The notes under the pieces are model-generated. The model was not told the origin of the DNA. It made no database searches and saw only the letters and a list, made by a program, of their open reading frames with translations. This document shows positions 53,766 to 61,696 of a stretch of 64,000 nucleotides of DNA, one piece after another. The position numbers and the translations under genes were made by a program. Numbering within the stretch: position 1 is the first letter of the stretch; the number at the start of each line of letters is the position of its first letter. Source of the stretch: Ulvibacterium marinum (lineage in GTDB: Bacteria; Bacteroidota; Bacteroidia; Flavobacteriales; Flavobacteriaceae); NCBI RefSeq assembly GCF_003626755.1, contig NZ_RBCJ01000001.1:1606968-1670967 (forward strand), in the 5' to 3' direction.

Positions 53766-54824
53766 TCAATTTTGATTCTCAAAAAGCCCTTTGATATCGT
53801 CTCTTTTGGAAACGTCTAGTTTTTTATACAAATTGTTGATGTGCGTTTTTACCGTACTGACGCTAATAAAAAGGTCCGTTGCAATCTCCTTATTGGTCTT
53901 TTCCTTTAAAATCTCGTCTACTATTTTCTGCTCCTGATGGGTAAGTTTCTCCAAAATTCCCTTTTTGGCCATTTCTCTGGATTGTCTTTTTTTCATCAAC
54001 AAATAAATGTTCAGTAACAGGGAAAGTAATAAGGCAAAGGCCAAAATCCATTTCCAAGTAAAAAGACTTGCCCCTTTGTTGGACGCAATTTGTTTATCCA
54101 GGTCAATTTCGTTTTCATAAAGTTGGGTATAACTGGTTTCAGGATATACTTTTTTTAAGCGTTCAAGTAGATTACCATAATACGGGTTTTCATTGAGGTC
54201 TTTTAAGTAATAGGGGTAAGTCTCATTTCTTCTATCCGATAAAAAATCGTAAATAAAGAGTTCTGCCAAGGGCTCATGAAGACCAGTACCGAAATTCTGT
54301 AGGTTGGCAAACCATTTCTCCGAGTTGATTTTTTTATTGGCCTCACTGTTAAAATCGTTGAAATCCACTATCATTTCCTCCTTTAGGGTCGCTATTTCCA
54401 AGAAATTATCGGAAGAGGGATTTGTGGAAACGATCTGACAAAATGTTTGTCCGTAGGCCGATTTTGAAAAATTCAAAGTATCCGTATTGTTGGCTATAAA
54501 AAGTACACTTTGGCTAAAATCACAAACCCCGAGTACGTGAGGATTTTTCGTAGACTCCATCTCACAACCATCCACGTGCAGCCTGTAAATCCGATTTTCT
54601 TCCGGAAGATTGGTTCCCTGAAAACTAAACCGGCCCAAGGAGTCGGTCTCTGTTTTGCGAATAATTTGATCTGTATAAATTCGGGAAAACTTTCTGTAAT
54701 CCTCTATATAAGAGAGGTACACCGTTTTGCCTTCGTCAGGGTTTATGTGTCCATCAAAACGATATTGCCCCTGACTTTTAAGGATGGTAAAACAGATTAG
54801 AAAAAACAATATTCTTGTTGACAT
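53766..54824 (-). CDS. Membrane-bound LuxR-type transcriptional regulator
   Basis: 352 residues from ATG 54824 (MSTRILFFLICFTILKS, a signal peptide); an earlier ATG at 54908 would bury it. The extracytoplasmic N-terminal ~230 residues have a beta-rich N-part with YRFDGHINPDEGKTVYLSYI and a helical remainder; one membrane helix (about 256-277, WILAFALLLSLLLNIYLLMK) follows. The C-terminus is a LuxR/GerE helix-turn-helix (KLTHQEQKIVDEILKEKTNK, SVSTVKTHINNLYKKL). There is no receiver domain, so the signal is sensed outside the cell and passed across the membrane. Target genes unknown. Confidence 0.87.
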   Translation of the reverse strand: MSTRILFFLICFTILKSQGQYRFDGHINPDEGKTVYLSYIEDYRKFSRIYTDQIIRKTETDSLGRFSFQGTNLPEENRIYRLHVDGCEMESTKNPHVLGVCDFSQSVLFIANNTDTLNFSKSAYGQTFCQIVSTNPSSDNFLEIATLKEEMIVDFNDFNSEANKKINSEKWFANLQNFGTGLHEPLAELFIYDFLSDRRNETYPYYLKDLNENPYYGNLLERLKKVYPETSYTQLYENEIDLDKQIASNKGASLFTWKWILAFALLLSLLLNIYLLMKKRQSREMAKKGILEKLTHQEQKIVDEILKEKTNKEIATDLFISVSTVKTHINNLYKKLDVSKRDDIKGLFENQN

Positions 54825-54921
54825 AAAAAAGGAGTCATATAAGAAATAAAAATACAGGTTTTGCGTAACAAATGGAGTAAAATTGCGTCCTATAGATACA
54901 TCAATCAAAAGAAATTACAAA

Positions 54922-55077
54922 ATGGGTTGTTTCAGAGTCTTACTGGCTATCTTATTTCCGCCCTTGTCCGTTATCGATCAAGGTTGCGGTTCTATCATTA
55001 TTGTCTTTTTGCTTACGCTATGTGGATGGGTTCCCGGTGTTATCGCTGCTTTAGTGATTTTAAATAATCCGAGTTAG
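54922..55077 (+). CDS. YqaE/Pmp3-family small membrane protein
   Basis: 51 residues from ATG 54922 (MGCFRVLLAILFPPLSVI); the in-frame ATG at 54883 adds 13 non-conserved residues. Two membrane helices joined by a short loop, with the family pattern LAILFPPLSVIDQGC and GWVPGVIAALVILNN. Pmp3 proteins affect ion balance in yeast and plants; in bacteria the role is unclear. Convergent or tandem partners are absent. Confidence 0.9.
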   Translation: MGCFRVLLAILFPPLSVIDQGCGSIIIVFLLTLCGWVPGVIAALVILNNPS

Positions 55078-55151
55078 AAGTCTTGTTATAACTGCCCTAT
55101 CGGGGTGGGAAAACTACATTCACAATAAACATAAAAGTGATGCTATCGTCG

Positions 55152-55159
55152 TATCTTTG
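55152..55159 (+). promoter_or_regulatory. -7 promoter element of lipB
   Basis: TATCTTTG at 55152-55159 matches TAnnTTTG. It ends only five bases before the lipB ATG, so the transcript would begin at or within a few bases of the start codon. No TTG -33 is apparent. Confidence 0.55.
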
Positions 55160-55164
55160 CCCTT

Positions 55165-55881
55165 ATGAACAAAAAGGTGGCGGTACGGGATTTGGGTTTT
55201 CAAGACTACAAGAAGACTTGGGACTATCAAGAGACGCTTTTTCAGGAAATAGTTGATCTAAAAATCAAAAATAGAAGGCAAGGAACCACACTTAAAACCC
55301 CCAATCATTTTTTGTTCGTAGAGCATCCACATGTGTATACCTTGGGAAAGAGCGGGGATGAAGAAAACCTTCTCGTAGATGAGGCACAGCTAAAAGAAAT
55401 AGGGGCCAAATACTACAAAATAAATAGGGGGGGAGATATCACCTATCATGGTCCCGGACAGGTTGTGGGCTACCCGATCTTGGATCTGGACAATTTCTTT
55501 ACGGATATCCACAAATACCTTCGATTTTTGGAAGAAATGGTCATTTTAACCTTGGCCGAATACGAATTACAAGGGCAGCGTTCCGAAGGAGAGACTGGAG
55601 TCTGGTTGGATGTAGGCACTCCCTTTGCCCGTAAAATCTGTGCCCTGGGCGTACGGGCCAGTAGATGGGTTACCATGCACGGCTTTGCATTGAATGTAAA
55701 TACGGACCTTGGGTATTTTGACCATATGATTCCCTGCGGTATTAAGGACAAAGCTGTCACTTCATTAAATGTAGAATTGGGAAAAAGAGAAATTGACGTG
55801 AATGAAGTAAAACAAAAACTACTTGTCCATTTTAAAACGCTCTTCGAGGCAGAATTGATAGAACAAAAGGCCAGGGTGTAA
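55165..55881 (+). CDS. lipB: Octanoyl-[acyl-carrier-protein]:protein N-octanoyltransferase
   Basis: 238 residues. LipB transfers octanoate from acyl-carrier protein to lipoyl domains. The catalytic pair is Cys191 (IPCGIKDKAVTSL) and Lys157 (FARKICALGV), with INRGGDITYHGPGQVVGYPI (about 87-106) forming the substrate loop. The length is normal. A TATCTTTG element lies just upstream. Confidence 0.96.
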   Translation: MNKKVAVRDLGFQDYKKTWDYQETLFQEIVDLKIKNRRQGTTLKTPNHFLFVEHPHVYTLGKSGDEENLLVDEAQLKEIGAKYYKINRGGDITYHGPGQVVGYPILDLDNFFTDIHKYLRFLEEMVILTLAEYELQGQRSEGETGVWLDVGTPFARKICALGVRASRWVTMHGFALNVNTDLGYFDHMIPCGIKDKAVTSLNVELGKREIDVNEVKQKLLVHFKTLFEAELIEQKARV

Positions 55882-55892
55882 ACCCTGGCCTT
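55867..55892 (+). terminator. Hairpin overlapping the lipB stop codon
   Basis: AAGGCCAGGG (55867-55876), six-base loop containing the TAA stop, CCCTGGCCTT (55883-55892). Ten pairs with no immediate T-run, but a T-rich stretch about 14 bases on. Likely terminator, possibly for both convergent genes. Confidence 0.65.
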
Positions 55893-55914
55893 CCATCAAA
55901 AATCTATTTTTCTT

Positions 55915-56610
55915 TTACTTGCTAAACTGTGTGAGCGCCATACTATTCATAAGAGCGCCATCTTTTTTATACGTTTCTTGTTTAATCATACCTACTCCTT
56001 CGGCGAGCCACAGTCTTGAAGGAAAGGTTTGGTTTGCCCCCATAGTCTTGGATTGTGTATCGTTATAAAGCACGTAACAATCAAAAGTGCCGGCGGGTGT
56101 GGTTACACTTTCCCGTTTCTCTACCTTGCGATTGATCATATTTACTTCGATGTTCATATTCACCCCGGCCATACTTATGGCCATGGTTACGTTGGCATCA
56201 TCCAAGGTCTGCCCTACACTTAAGTCATTCGGGAGCTCTATATCCGTACCTGTTATCTCATATTCCATATCCTTGAACTGACTTGTCATAGCTTCCGGTA
56301 ACAAGGAATTGAAGTCAATTTTAATACCTTTTCCGGTACAAGTATATTTGTAATCCGAAGTAAAGGCCTCTTTCCCCTTTTTATCAGTAAATTTCATAGC
56401 CATAGTAGCACTGGTTTCGCCTCCTGAGTTGTCAACATTGGTAACCCTGTAGTCGGTAATGCCCTCGGTCTTTCCCTTTTTATTGTACATGGTATATTGA
56501 AACGTAGTTCCCTCCTCTAAGGGATAATATTTACTGCAATTGTCTTGGGATAGCAAGCTGTGTGTCCCAAATAGTAGGGCAAGGGTCAACCCCAGTATTG
56601 TCTTTTTCAT
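55915..56610 (-). CDS. Exported DUF3108/TapB-like protein
   Basis: 231 residues from ATG 56610 (MKKTILGLTLALLFGTHSLL, a signal peptide); the open frame upstream to 56685 overlaps the OmpA gene and is rejected. The mature part has NCSKYYPLEEGTTFQYTMYN, SLLPEAMTSQFKDMEYEITG, TPAGTFDCYVLYNDTQSK and LAEGVGMIKQETY, the layout of DUF3108/TapB-type beta-sandwich proteins of Bacteroidota. Function unknown. It starts 13 bases after the OmpA-family gene stop, so it is probably co-transcribed. Confidence 0.78.
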   Translation of the reverse strand: MKKTILGLTLALLFGTHSLLSQDNCSKYYPLEEGTTFQYTMYNKKGKTEGITDYRVTNVDNSGGETSATMAMKFTDKKGKEAFTSDYKYTCTGKGIKIDFNSLLPEAMTSQFKDMEYEITGTDIELPNDLSVGQTLDDANVTMAISMAGVNMNIEVNMINRKVEKRESVTTPAGTFDCYVLYNDTQSKTMGANQTFPSRLWLAEGVGMIKQETYKKDGALMNSMALTQFSK

Positions 56611-56623
56611 AGCTAAATACGTA

Positions 56624-57961
56624 TTATTGTTTAATAAATTCAACCCTTCTATTTTGAGCCTTTCCGTCCACTGTGCTATTGTCACCCATGGGCTCGGTCT
56701 CTCCCTTGCCTTCCGTTATTAATCGACCTGAAGAAACGTTATAAACAGAAACCAATGCATTTTTTACGGCATCCGCTCTTTTTTTGGAAAGTTCCATATT
56801 AGAGGCGTCATTACCATCGGCATCGGTATGACCAACAATTTTAAGTTTCATGGAAGCCTCTTGCTGAAGGACTTGGGATATTTGCCGAATAACCCCCATC
56901 GACTGTGGCTTTAGATTGGCCGAGCCCGATTCGAACAAAATTGCATTGGTAGATATTTTGCCCTCCGAGATTAGCTTGCGGCGCAGATCCACGCCACCCT
57001 CGGCCACTTTGAGGTTGGTAATAAATATCCTTTCTTTCCCGTCCTTAAAATTGTTCATGTGAAATTTCACGGTATGCAATACAGCTCCGGCAGGCAACAA
57101 TCTAGGTACATCCAAATATTTAACCTCATTGATCCAGAGCCTGAAACGTTGTTTATTGGCGGCTATGGACACGTGGGGCATATTTAAAACTTCATCCCGT
57201 AAATCAGCTTTGACCGTACTGCGTATTTCCGATTTCCCGTTAATCCTGTTTTGAACCGTAACCCCAATGGCCGCATACTGACAGAACGGAATTTCGGCGT
57301 AGGCATAGTTTATACCATCTTTAAATTTATCATCATCACTAACTGATACCCTAAGTTGGGCCGTAGAAGAGGTTTTCCGGTCCAGGCCAACGGCCGCTAT
57401 GTCAAATTCAATGGTATATTCTTCGGGCAATTTTGACACATCGGGGACATAATATATGTTGTATCCAGATTTTAGTTCCAGCCATTTTTGGGACGACTCG
57501 CCAAGGGTTACGATTTCCCCTCCCGCATTGGTATTCCATTTGGAAGGGAAATCCCCAATGAAGTCGTTTGCGAAATCGTCAAAAAATAGGGGTTTGTCCC
57601 CGGGGACAAAATCGAACTTGCTATAAACCGTAAGCGATTTTTCTGTGGCTGGGGCTGTACTTGGATTACCTCCACTGTTCCCGTCGCTCGAATTGGAATC
57701 AGGAGTATTCGTTTCCGTGGTTTGTGGGATAGGGTTTCCGCCCTGACCACTTCCTTTTGATCCTGGTTCTAAGATACTATCCAGAACTTGGTCGGTCTTT
57801 TCCGTAGTCTCTTTGTCAACTCTTCGCTCTACTGCCCTTTCAGCCGCTTTCTCCGCACGTTTGCCCAGCTTTTTCAGAAATTGGGCATTTGCGGTTTGTG
57901 CAAACCCGAATAAAAGAAAAAAGGTCGCTCCTAGTTTAATGATTTTACTTAATTTTTTCAT
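56624..57961 (-). CDS. OmpA-family envelope protein
   Basis: 445 residues. Signal peptide (about 1-26), then a helical, Arg/Lys-rich segment (KLGKRAEKAAERAVERRVDK), a low-complexity Ser/Asn/Pro linker, a beta-sandwich domain (about 115-325), and an OmpA C-terminal domain (about 338-445): ILFESGSANLKPQSMGVIRQ, KIVGHTDADGN, KRADAVKNALV, and ENRRVE replaced by QNRRVEFIKQ. This anchors the protein to peptidoglycan through diaminopimelate. The start is at the left end of a 273-base intergenic region. Confidence 0.9.
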   Translation of the reverse strand: MKKLSKIIKLGATFFLLFGFAQTANAQFLKKLGKRAEKAAERAVERRVDKETTEKTDQVLDSILEPGSKGSGQGGNPIPQTTETNTPDSNSSDGNSGGNPSTAPATEKSLTVYSKFDFVPGDKPLFFDDFANDFIGDFPSKWNTNAGGEIVTLGESSQKWLELKSGYNIYYVPDVSKLPEEYTIEFDIAAVGLDRKTSSTAQLRVSVSDDDKFKDGINYAYAEIPFCQYAAIGVTVQNRINGKSEIRSTVKADLRDEVLNMPHVSIAANKQRFRLWINEVKYLDVPRLLPAGAVLHTVKFHMNNFKDGKERIFITNLKVAEGGVDLRRKLISEGKISTNAILFESGSANLKPQSMGVIRQISQVLQQEASMKLKIVGHTDADGNDASNMELSKKRADAVKNALVSVYNVSSGRLITEGKGETEPMGDNSTVDGKAQNRRVEFIKQ

Positions 57962-58234
57962 GACTTTCGTACTAAATTGGTGCCTTTTAAAAATACAAAA
58001 TATTGGTTATGTCCAATGTGCGTTTATACTTACGTGCCATTTTAGTTGGGAATTATCACCATTTTTAATCCGCACTTTGTATTTCTGATTGTTACATTTT
58101 TAGCGTTTCTTAAGATCGTGAAGATTTAGGGGAAGTTTATATGCATTTGGTTAAATTTAAAAACCATTGTAAACCAAAAACAAAAAAATGTATAGTTGGC
58201 TGGTTATGATGTATGGATGGGCGGATAGAAGTCG

Positions 58235-60697
58235 TCAATTCATATTATACATAATAATGGAATTGTCCTGATCCTTGACCACTACTTCCAACTTTCTATC
58301 ATTGTCCACGTCGTTCAAATCTATGGGGGAAGTGCCGAAAATTGGAAAATTGGGAATAGCCTTTGCCATACTGTCAAAAAGATAAACTCTTTGATTTTGG
58401 ATGTCCGTCAAACTAATGTATATCTTGTCATAGATATAGAAAATCTTTGGTGGTAGGTATACGCCCAAATCCAGTTCTACCTTGTTTCCCCTTATACTAA
58501 GTTCGTTGTTGTTCATAAGTACAAGCGTTTTGCTCGTGGCATCCAGGCCGTGGTCTTCATTGAGATTTAGGTTGGCTTCGGACATTTTTCCCCTTTCATC
58601 AATTTGATACAGAATTCCGTCTTTATCCGTCACAATAAATTTATTCTTGTATACGTATATTTCGTTTTCGGAGAAATCTATCTTCTTATCTACCTTTACC
58701 CGAACTTTACCCACCCGGCTTAAGATCTTTAGGCTACCGTCCGAAAGTTTAAACGTCAGATAGTCTTTTTTGCCAATTCTAAAATGTTTTGGAGCGCCAA
58801 GAACCGGGTGTTCCGCTTCGATATAGGTAAAGCCGGTTACAATATTGCCCTTGTTGTTGTACATAAATATTTTTTCATTATGTACCACAACAAAGCGATA
58901 GTCCTTTTTTCCATCATAATCAAAAACCGCAAGCGGATTCAGGTTTCCACCTTCAAATGATTTTACGAAAGGTTTTACCTCTTCTCCATTTCTATCCAAA
59001 ACCAGAAATTGATTATTGGTCGTAAAGGCCAATTGTAGACGCCCATTCTTATAAATGTCTACCTGATGTACCTTGCCTTGAATACGGCCATCCAATTTTT
59101 TGCTCCAAAGTATTTTACCGTTTCTTGAAATTAGATAGAGCGTATTGTCCGCATCTTGAACAACAATTTCCTTTGTTTTGGTATTATGGTTGACGACAAA
59201 TTGAGGATTCATGGTAATTTCATTTTCCAAGTTTAGGGAAAACGACTTGGAAATGCTCCTGTTGGATTTTTTGGGCGTTATTGCATTGATTATGGCATTG
59301 GTATGAAAGATATCCTTGTCCGCCACCACCTGAGCTCCGTATACTGTAGGCTTAAGTTTTGATTTGGTAAAATCTTGAATGAAAGTCTTGGAAAAATGTG
59401 CATTCAACACATCTTTTATGCCATCGGAATCCGAGATGTACAAAATAGTAGATTCCGACGCTATATTTTCCATGGCCGTTTCATAAACAGGGGTATCCTG
59501 AAAAGTGTTGCTGTTTTTGTAATTTCTGATTACAGTTTGCAAGACCTCCTTTTCCTCGGAAAAAACAAAGGCATTGTCCAAAACCGTAACGTATTTTGCA
59601 TCAAAATCCGTTATAAGTGGTGAAAGTAGTTTTTTTAAAAAATCACTTTGACCCAATTCCAGGATTTCATTTCCCTGAAAATCAAGGGAACCCACTTGCA
59701 TTTCTCCCAAATATTCGGCAATGGTTTCAGATCCATACGTATTTAACAGGACTGCCTTTTTGGAGTTAAGATAGATACACCCAATTTCCTCAACTGTTGA
59801 AAACAAGGAATCTTCTGGTACGGAATGCCCTAAATACTCGCGTTTGTTTTTTGCAAATATCTCATAATCATTAAATGTATAGGATAGGATGGCCTCGGCA
59901 TTTTTAGGGGCGAAATTTTGAATGGTGTTGGCCAAGGGAGTAGTATTCTTAAAAAGGTTTAGGTAGTTTTTGGTCGAGTCCTGTACCATGCTTATTCCCC
60001 TTAAATTGATGTAATCCAATTGCAGGTCGATGTCCAGGGACAACCAATCTGCAAAGCGTGAGGTTTCAATTTCGGGATTGTTCTTCAGCAAGGAGCCAAG
60101 AAGTTCGGTATTTTCATCCATATGCAGAAAAATAGATGCAGGCTTTGTAGTACCCGATGCCTTGAAAAGTTTTTGTAACGCTTTCGAAATTTCAACCTTT
60201 CCAAAGCTTCTAGACAAATTTTCCAATAGAGATTGTGACGAACTTACGGCTATTTTATCCTTCAAACGGGAAGCAAAAAATACTGATCCGTCAATGGTGT
60301 ACCGATTTATTTCTTCCTGTTCCGTGGAAAGGCTCTCAATAGTTTTGTTTTTTAAACTGTTCAGGTTTATGATATCCGGAGAAAAAGCTGTTACCAAAGT
60401 GTATCCCCATTTCCCCTCCGCGGATTTTGAAAAAGCCAATAAACTTGAAGTTTGTGGCCGAACATAATCGAGATTATTCACTACCTCGGCTATTTCCTTA
60501 TAGGTTTTTGAGGATTTAAAACGTTTAAGGAAATCGTTGTTTCGAATACTTTCCTTAAAACTATCAAAGGAATTGATTTTGATAATGAGCGAAGCATTCG
60601 CTGGTATAAATTCCAGTAAGGATGAAGAGGTTCTTTTCTCTTCTTGACAGCCAAAAATCAAAAAAAGAAAATAAAGGATAAGGATTTTGGACTTCAT
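58235..60697 (-). CDS. Large lipoprotein with propeller-like C-terminus, adjacent to rnhB
   Basis: 820 residues. Signal peptide ending LIFGCQEE (lipobox Cys17). The N-terminal half (about 25-480) resembles no family I can name; the C-terminal part (about 500-820) is built of short beta units such as LYLISRNGKILWSKKLDGRI, LVLDRNGEEVKPFVKSFEGG and VDNDRKLEVVVKDQDNSIIM, as in PQQ- or FG-GAP-like propellers. Homologues are frequently annotated as ribonuclease HII because of the neighbour, but no nuclease motif is present. It starts 28 bases downstream of rnhB's stop; both are minus strand. Confidence 0.75.
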   Translation of the reverse strand: MKSKILILYFLFLIFGCQEEKRTSSSLLEFIPANASLIIKINSFDSFKESIRNNDFLKRFKSSKTYKEIAEVVNNLDYVRPQTSSLLAFSKSAEGKWGYTLVTAFSPDIINLNSLKNKTIESLSTEQEEINRYTIDGSVFFASRLKDKIAVSSSQSLLENLSRSFGKVEISKALQKLFKASGTTKPASIFLHMDENTELLGSLLKNNPEIETSRFADWLSLDIDLQLDYINLRGISMVQDSTKNYLNLFKNTTPLANTIQNFAPKNAEAILSYTFNDYEIFAKNKREYLGHSVPEDSLFSTVEEIGCIYLNSKKAVLLNTYGSETIAEYLGEMQVGSLDFQGNEILELGQSDFLKKLLSPLITDFDAKYVTVLDNAFVFSEEKEVLQTVIRNYKNSNTFQDTPVYETAMENIASESTILYISDSDGIKDVLNAHFSKTFIQDFTKSKLKPTVYGAQVVADKDIFHTNAIINAITPKKSNRSISKSFSLNLENEITMNPQFVVNHNTKTKEIVVQDADNTLYLISRNGKILWSKKLDGRIQGKVHQVDIYKNGRLQLAFTTNNQFLVLDRNGEEVKPFVKSFEGGNLNPLAVFDYDGKKDYRFVVVHNEKIFMYNNKGNIVTGFTYIEAEHPVLGAPKHFRIGKKDYLTFKLSDGSLKILSRVGKVRVKVDKKIDFSENEIYVYKNKFIVTDKDGILYQIDERGKMSEANLNLNEDHGLDATSKTLVLMNNNELSIRGNKVELDLGVYLPPKIFYIYDKIYISLTDIQNQRVYLFDSMAKAIPNFPIFGTSPIDLNDVDNDRKLEVVVKDQDNSIIMYNMN

Positions 60698-60725
60698 GGA
60701 AATACTTTGCCGTAAAAATAAACTT

Positions 60726-61322
60726 TTAAAACTCTAAGGTCAATTGGTCCGGCAATAACCTAAAACTTTTTCTATGATATTTAGTAGTACCATATTTAAG
60801 GATGGCCTCCCGATGTTCTTTTGTGGGGTAACCTTTGTTTTTTTTCCAATTGTACATAGGAAATTGTTCATGCAACTCTTCCATGTAGGCATCCCTATAG
60901 GTCTTGGCAAGTACGGATGCGGCGGCAATACTCATGAATTTGCTGTCGCCCTTTACAATACTTTTATGCGGAATATTTTTGTAGGATTTAAACCGATTCC
61001 CGTCAACAATAATGAACTTGGGCGTAACGGATAACAAATCTATGGCTTTGTGCATCGCGAGGATCGACGCATTAAGAATATTGATTTCATCAATTTTTTC
61101 GGGATACACATGGGCCACACCATAACACCTGCAGTCGTTTTCCAATATGGGCCGTAAAAAGTTCCGTTTGCCGTGGGAAAGCTGTTTGGAATCGTTTAAA
61201 ATATCATTTTTAAAGTCTTTAGGAAGAAGTATGGCGGCAGCCGTAACCGGCCCGGCCAGGCATCCTCTACCTGCTTCGTCGGTGCCCACTTCATCAATAT
61301 TATGATAGTACGATTTAAGCAC
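60726..61322 (-). CDS. rnhB: Ribonuclease HII
   Basis: 198 residues. It removes ribonucleotides from DNA-RNA hybrids. Catalytic acidic residues: [14 protein letters not shown] (D15, E16), D in [13 protein letters not shown] and VDGNRF, and [17 protein letters not shown] at the C-terminal helix. The length is typical. It is followed by the 820-residue lipoprotein gene. Confidence 0.96.
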   Translation of the reverse strand: MLKSYYHNIDEVGTDEAGRGCLAGPVTAAAILLPKDFKNDILNDSKQLSHGKRNFLRPILENDCRCYGVAHVYPEKIDEINILNASILAMHKAIDLLSVTPKFIIVDGNRFKSYKNIPHKSIVKGDSKFMSIAAASVLAKTYRDAYMEELHEQFPMYNWKKNKGYPTKEHREAILKYGTTKYHRKSFRLLPDQLTLEF

Positions 61323-61696
61323 TTGACAACTGTTTCAGTTTGGGTACAATATAAGTATACTAAACTGGGATCGAAAATAATTTACGCCAACTTTAATCTG
61401 TGTAATTCCCCGATGGCTTTGCCTCGGGGTTCCCGATCATACCTCCCCTTGGGAGGTCGGAATTGCCTTTTCGCAATTCCGGGAGGGGCAAAATATAAAA
61501 TTTCAAGAAATTTTTATTGATGCCTCTCAAAGGCCCGGAAAACTTTCACATTTCATTAGGAACAAAAAAATTAACTTTGCCCATGGAACTTGTTTTGATA
61601 TACTGCTTTATGCAATTGCCAAAATAGTTTATTGTAATAATCCCGGCATATGACGGGACCTGTTTAATGCTTCCTTGGGGGCGGTCATCAGATTTA
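61323..61696. other. 374-base intergenic region with structured repeat
   Basis: Between rnhB (minus) and the putative porin (plus). Contains the three-hairpin repeat at 61408-61481 and a small stem TCCCG/CGGGA near 61641-61658. No ORF is credible; open frames here are shadows or AT-rich. Confidence 0.5.
61408..61481. repeat. Array of three GC-rich hairpins
   Basis: Hairpin 1: CCCCGA-GGC/GCC-TCGGGG (61408-61429). Hairpin 2: CCTCCC, short loop, GGGAGG (61442-61456). Hairpin 3: CGGAATTGC, six-base loop, GCAATTCCG (61458-61481), followed by GGAGGGG, which could pair back with hairpin 2. Elements of this kind recur in Flavobacteriaceae genomes. Confidence 0.65.
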
